This document shows positions 60,741 to 64,000 of a DNA stretch of 64,000 nucleotides, one piece after another. The stretch comes from Nitrosomonas sp. HPC101. Its GTDB lineage: Bacteria > Pseudomonadota > Gammaproteobacteria > Burkholderiales > Nitrosomonadaceae. Below the pieces are notes generated by a model. It did no database searches. It saw only the letters and a list, made by a program, of their open reading frames with translations, and was not told the DNA's origin. A program made the translations under genes and the position numbers. The DNA lies in contig NZ_QRCC01000004.1 of the NCBI RefSeq assembly GCF_009833125.1, positions 62,001 through 126,000 on the forward strand, written 5' to 3'. Every line of letters begins with the position of its first letter. Position 1 is the first letter of the stretch.

Positions 60741-62990
60741 CTATTTCTTGCTGCGATAATCATACTGATAGATATACTGACCATATTTGTGACGTGATGA
60801 GATTGCGAAAATGTCATTGAATATCACGCCTTTCAGATTCACACCTGCCTGTACAAGCTTTTTTACACTCTGTTCAAGTTCCCGTACCGGGTGTGCTTCA
60901 GCTTTGATAACCATGAGGCTTACGCTGGCCAGACGACCAATGATGGCAGCATCTGTGGCGGCTAAAATTGGCGGCGAATCAATGATGATCAGATCATATT
61001 GCTTGCTGACAGTTTCCAAAAGTTGCCCAAATCGTTCGTGCAGCAGCAATTCTGACGGATTGGGCGGTATTTCACCGGTTGGAATGAAATCTATATTTGC
61101 CTGTGGAACCCGCTTGATTGCATCATGCAGTCCGATAGGACGGCTGATCAATTCAGAGAGACCTCCTTCTCTATTCATGCGTAATGGTTTGTGGATCGCT
61201 CCTCTGCGTAAGTCGCCATCAATCAGCAATATTTTCTTGCCTGCATCCGCCATTACAACCGCAAGATTCATTGAAACGAAGCTCTTTCCCACTCCCGGGC
61301 TTGGCCCGGTAATCATAATGATATTGTTGCTTGCTTCCAGAAAAGCAAAATGCAGCGTGGTACGCAGACTACGCAGGCTTTCTACTGCGAGATCTTCCGG
61401 ATCTTCCAGAGCAAGCAGGAGAGGAGGGCCGTCCGGCATGGATTTGTTTTTCAGTTTCTTTTCAATCAGTTTTTGAGAGTTGCTATGCTGAATGGTGGCA
61501 TAGACCGGGATATTTAACGTTTTCTCAATTACACTCGGGTCTTTTATGCCGTGGTGAAGCGATCTTCGGACAAAAGCCGTTACGATACCCAACATCAATC
61601 CCGCCATGAGTGCAATAGCCATGACCAGTATTTTTTTGGGCTTGACCGGCAAATCAGGTGGTATGGCGTAATCGATGATTCTGACATTGCCTATCGTGCT
61701 TGCCTTGGCAACACGTATGGTCTGAGCGTGATTGAGCAGCGTGGTATAAAGCTCGCTATTTACCTCCATGTCTCTGGATAATCGCAGAATGATCTGTTGG
61801 GTTTCAGGCAGTACACCGATTTTCTTATCCAGAGCGTTGATTTGGGCCTGCAACCGGCTGATCTGTTTATCGATTGCAACGACATTGGGATGAAATTCCG
61901 TGAATTTCTGACGTAATTCATCCCGCTTCTGTTGCAGTAGCGTAACCTGGGTGTTGATCTCAACCGTGCTTGTCAGTATATTCTGGGTTTCAATGTCAAG
62001 GTTGATCGAACCTTTGCGAATTCTATAGTCGTTCAGTGCGCTGGTGGCTGCTTCCAGCTGTTCCTTGAGCTCCGGTAATTGTTTCTCAAGAAATTCAAGT
62101 GTTTTCTGGGATTCTGCTGATTTCTGCTCAACATTCTGCTGAAGATAGGTGTTGGAAATTTCATTGATGATTCGTACTGCTTCTTCCGGATTTTCTGATT
62201 CAATGGAGAGTCCAAGAATGCCGGTGTTCTTGCCAACTTCTGTAATGGAAAGATCTTCCCTCAACTGCTGGATTGCTCCCCCGATGGAGCGGCGTGTCAG
62301 TGTAAATAAAGTATCCGGGCGTGATTGCAGGCGGGTAACAAAAATCTTGACGGGATGTGGATAGCCTTCCAAGTGCTGAATGATCAACTTGCCTACCTCG
62401 CCTTCAAGAATGAACTCATCCTGGTAGATGAGCTTGAACCGGTTACCATCGGTTGCCTGTAACACGATTTCCTTATTTTTCCAGCTATCGGGTACTTCGA
62501 GTGTATCCACCTGAATGGCTTCCCCTCCCCAGGCGTAATGGGAAAATCCAGGCATCGGGCTTGATAGTGTGTCATCCTCGTTGAATCGTTGCAGCTGCCT
62601 GGCCACTATATGACCGATAAGAGGCAAGAACTTGGGGGCTGCAATGATATCGAGATGAAGATTCCTGATGGTTTGTCCTAGAATCATTCTGGACTTGATC
62701 AGCTCGATTTCGGTTTGTACTGGCGTTTTGGTCTCGAAAAAACTCGACAGAGAATCCAGTTGTTCTACCATGGACTGGCTGCTTTCGCTGATCTGTAACA
62801 GGCTGTCTGCCCTATAGATGGGCTGGCTCAGGAAAGCGATGGCAGCACCTATGATGCAGGCGACAAACGTAATGACGAGAATCAGCTTTTTATTATCTGC
62901 CAGGGTATCCAGTAGTTCGCCCAAGTCGATTTCGTCATTGGCCTGATCAGATGGTTGATCCATATGGGTTTTAGGTAAGTCAGATGGCAT
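60741..62990 (-). CDS. Polysaccharide co-polymerase / BY-type tyrosine kinase (Wzc-like)
   Basis: The 749-residue inner-membrane protein controls exopolysaccharide chain length and export. The N-terminal part has two membrane helices (about 38-55 and 455-475) flanking a long periplasmic coiled coil. The C-terminal kinase has Walker A GPSPGVGKSFVSMNLAVV, Walker A' LLIDGDLRRG and Walker B LIIIDSPPILAATDA. The tail is a tyrosine cluster, HKYGQYIYQYDYR, five Tyr in ten residues, that would be autophosphorylated. It sits between a Wza-like exporter and a WecA-like transferase. Confidence 0.94.
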   Translation of the reverse strand: MPSDLPKTHMDQPSDQANDEIDLGELLDTLADNKKLILVITFVACIIGAAIAFLSQPIYRADSLLQISESSQSMVEQLDSLSSFFETKTPVQTEIELIKSRMILGQTIRNLHLDIIAAPKFLPLIGHIVARQLQRFNEDDTLSSPMPGFSHYAWGGEAIQVDTLEVPDSWKNKEIVLQATDGNRFKLIYQDEFILEGEVGKLIIQHLEGYPHPVKIFVTRLQSRPDTLFTLTRRSIGGAIQQLREDLSITEVGKNTGILGLSIESENPEEAVRIINEISNTYLQQNVEQKSAESQKTLEFLEKQLPELKEQLEAATSALNDYRIRKGSINLDIETQNILTSTVEINTQVTLLQQKRDELRQKFTEFHPNVVAIDKQISRLQAQINALDKKIGVLPETQQIILRLSRDMEVNSELYTTLLNHAQTIRVAKASTIGNVRIIDYAIPPDLPVKPKKILVMAIALMAGLMLGIVTAFVRRSLHHGIKDPSVIEKTLNIPVYATIQHSNSQKLIEKKLKNKSMPDGPPLLLALEDPEDLAVESLRSLRTTLHFAFLEASNNIIMITGPSPGVGKSFVSMNLAVVMADAGKKILLIDGDLRRGAIHKPLRMNREGGLSELISRPIGLHDAIKRVPQANIDFIPTGEIPPNPSELLLHERFGQLLETVSKQYDLIIIDSPPILAATDAAIIGRLASVSLMVIKAEAHPVRELEQSVKKLVQAGVNLKGVIFNDIFAISSRHKYGQYIYQYDYRSKK

Positions 62991-63087
62991 ATCAGATTAC
63001 AAATAGATTATAAAATCTGGAGATGACCTTTTTTTGAAGGTGCTCGGCAAAATTTTCTGCGTTGCCAGCGTGTGTCGATAAAATTTG

Positions 63088-64000
63088 TTAGTGCCTCAAA
63101 AACGGCTGGACTCTAAGTGCGCCGTCGAATGCATTCAGCAGATTGATCGTTGGTTGAATCTGTCCGATGATTTGGTTCCAGCGTATGCCTTCTGCCCGAT
63201 CAACATAAATGACATCGCGTGGTTGCAGTGGAAAACGATCAGCCAAAAGCAGGGCATCAGGTGACTTTGCATCCAGATGGTATATTTCGGGTTTGCCCAA
63301 CCCTCCACGAAAAACAAAAATTCTTGATGGATCAGAGGTTCCCTGATCGAAACCACCCGCTTCACTCAGCGCTTCAGTCAATGTCATACGCGCCTTGTTC
63401 ATCACCAGACTGCGTGACCGACCTACGGCACCACCTGCGACGAAATGATTGGTTTCACCCAGCACAAACACCTTATTCAGTGCACTATCGGGCACGTTTA
63501 ATACATCTCCATGTTGAAGCAGAACATTTTGTGTGATATCACCTCCTTCATAGAGGTTGAGCAGGTTGATATTGTAAGTTTTGTCGTTCCGGGTCAGGAT
63601 GATGTTGCGCAAGTCCGCATCAGAATTTACTCCGCCGGCATTATTGATGGCTTCCAATACTGTCAGAGGAATATCCTTGACCAGTTGCACGCCGGGTTGG
63701 GCAACCTCGCCGACTACATAAACCCGCTGGCTGCGGTAAGCTGCCACGCGTACATCAAGTTGCACGAATTCAATATATTTTGAAAGCCTGCTGGTCAACT
63801 CTGCGCGGATATCCTCTACAGTCCGCCCGGCAGCTTGCACAACACCAACGTAAGGGTAAAAAAAGGTTCCGTCTTCACCCACGACATTTCCGGCAGATTC
63901 TGCAGAACGGAATTCACCCGCAGGAATGGTCAGTTCCGGATGATCCCAGACCGTAATACTAAGAATATCCCGCGGGCCTACCTGGTATTGCGAGTAGGGG
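63088..64000 (-). CDS. Polysaccharide export outer-membrane protein (Wza-like), 5' part cut by window edge
   Basis: The frame is open to position 64000, so the N-terminus and signal peptide lie outside. The visible 303 codons contain the Wza poly-export domain (YQVGPRDILSITVWDHPEL) and two SLBB-like repeats (RVYVVGEVAQPGVQLVKDIPLTVLEAI and KVFVLGETNHFVAGGAVG). The C-terminus ends QPFLRH. A GTG inside (63882) is not the start, because the conserved domain extends upstream. It is the exporter of the exopolysaccharide locus and is followed by the tyrosine kinase after 97 bases. Confidence 0.93.
   Translation of the reverse strand, partial: PYSQYQVGPRDILSITVWDHPELTIPAGEFRSAESAGNVVGEDGTFFYPYVGVVQAAGRTVEDIRAELTSRLSKYIEFVQLDVRVAAYRSQRVYVVGEVAQPGVQLVKDIPLTVLEAINNAGGVNSDADLRNIILTRNDKTYNINLLNLYEGGDITQNVLLQHGDVLNVPDSALNKVFVLGETNHFVAGGAVGRSRSLVMNKARMTLTEALSEAGGFDQGTSDPSRIFVFRGGLGKPEIYHLDAKSPDALLLADRFPLQPRDVIYVDRAEGIRWNQIIGQIQPTINLLNAFDGALRVQPFLRH

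Overview
The window is a continuous stretch of bacterial chromosome of about 50% GC, densely coding on both strands. Gene content and order point to a betaproteobacterium, most like an ammonia oxidiser of the Nitrosomonas europaea/eutropha type. The evidence is the hupB-tRNA-ppiD block, the PHP/YciO/M50/trpS/scpA/scpB operon, the rpsB-to-rnhB block, paired aat and bpt, and a FadR-free, autotroph-like set of housekeeping genes. The genus is an inference from protein flavour and synteny; no ammonia-oxidation gene lies here.

Layout. 1-2804 (minus): rnfB (cut by the edge), pyrD, bpt, aat. 2805-4132: an FNR-type promoter, an outer-membrane protein gene and its terminator. 4147-10042: mpl, an NDH-2-like flavoprotein, and the minus-strand argJ/DUF815 ATPase/Nudix-ThiE-like operon. 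10194-12935 (plus): rhodanese, grxC, secB, an SH3 protein and gpsA. 13021-15633: hupB, tRNA-Val, tRNA-Asp and ppiD. 15655-19159: fabI and tex. 19187-28808: an EamA permease, a TRAP transporter split into two loci (dctQ/dctM beside pmbA; dctP behind clpA), darP, a secreted cysteine-rich protein, xth, ampG and pyrE. 28824-33364: clpA, clpS, cspA and icd. 33387-38382 (minus): scpB, scpA, trpS, an M50 protease, yciO and a PHP phosphatase. 38383-43712 is the most accessory-looking part: a gene-poor stretch with repeats, a small lipoprotein, a Zur-like regulator, two operator-like palindromes, a histidine-rich TonB receptor, a cytochrome c lipoprotein and an FNR regulator. 43747-55954 (plus): rpsB, tsf, pyrH, frr, uppS, cdsA, dxr, rseP, bamA, skp, fabZ, rnhB and an SlyD-like isomerase. 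55955-58576: mutS. 59135-64000 (minus): the start of an exopolysaccharide locus (Wza-like exporter, Wzc-like tyrosine kinase, WecA-like transferase).

How the parts fit. Three regulatory links can be read from sequence. A perfect FNR palindrome with correctly spaced -10 box lies before the outer-membrane protein gene, and an FNR with intact cluster cysteines and the E..SR recognition helix is encoded in the same window. A Zur/Fur-family gene is followed by two 9-1-9 palindromes exactly 40 bp apart and then a TonB receptor with a His-rich loop, which suggests zinc-controlled zinc uptake. The leucine N-degron pathway (aat, bpt, clpS, clpA) is entirely present within 31 kb. The most notable absences are lpxD, lpxA and lpxB from between skp and rnhB, and the catalytic cysteine of the rhodanese. 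The best candidate for an undescribed element is a 29-codon hydrophobic ORF coupled by ATGA overlaps on both sides between dctQ and dctM. No CRISPR array, prophage, intact IS element or secondary-metabolite cluster was seen.
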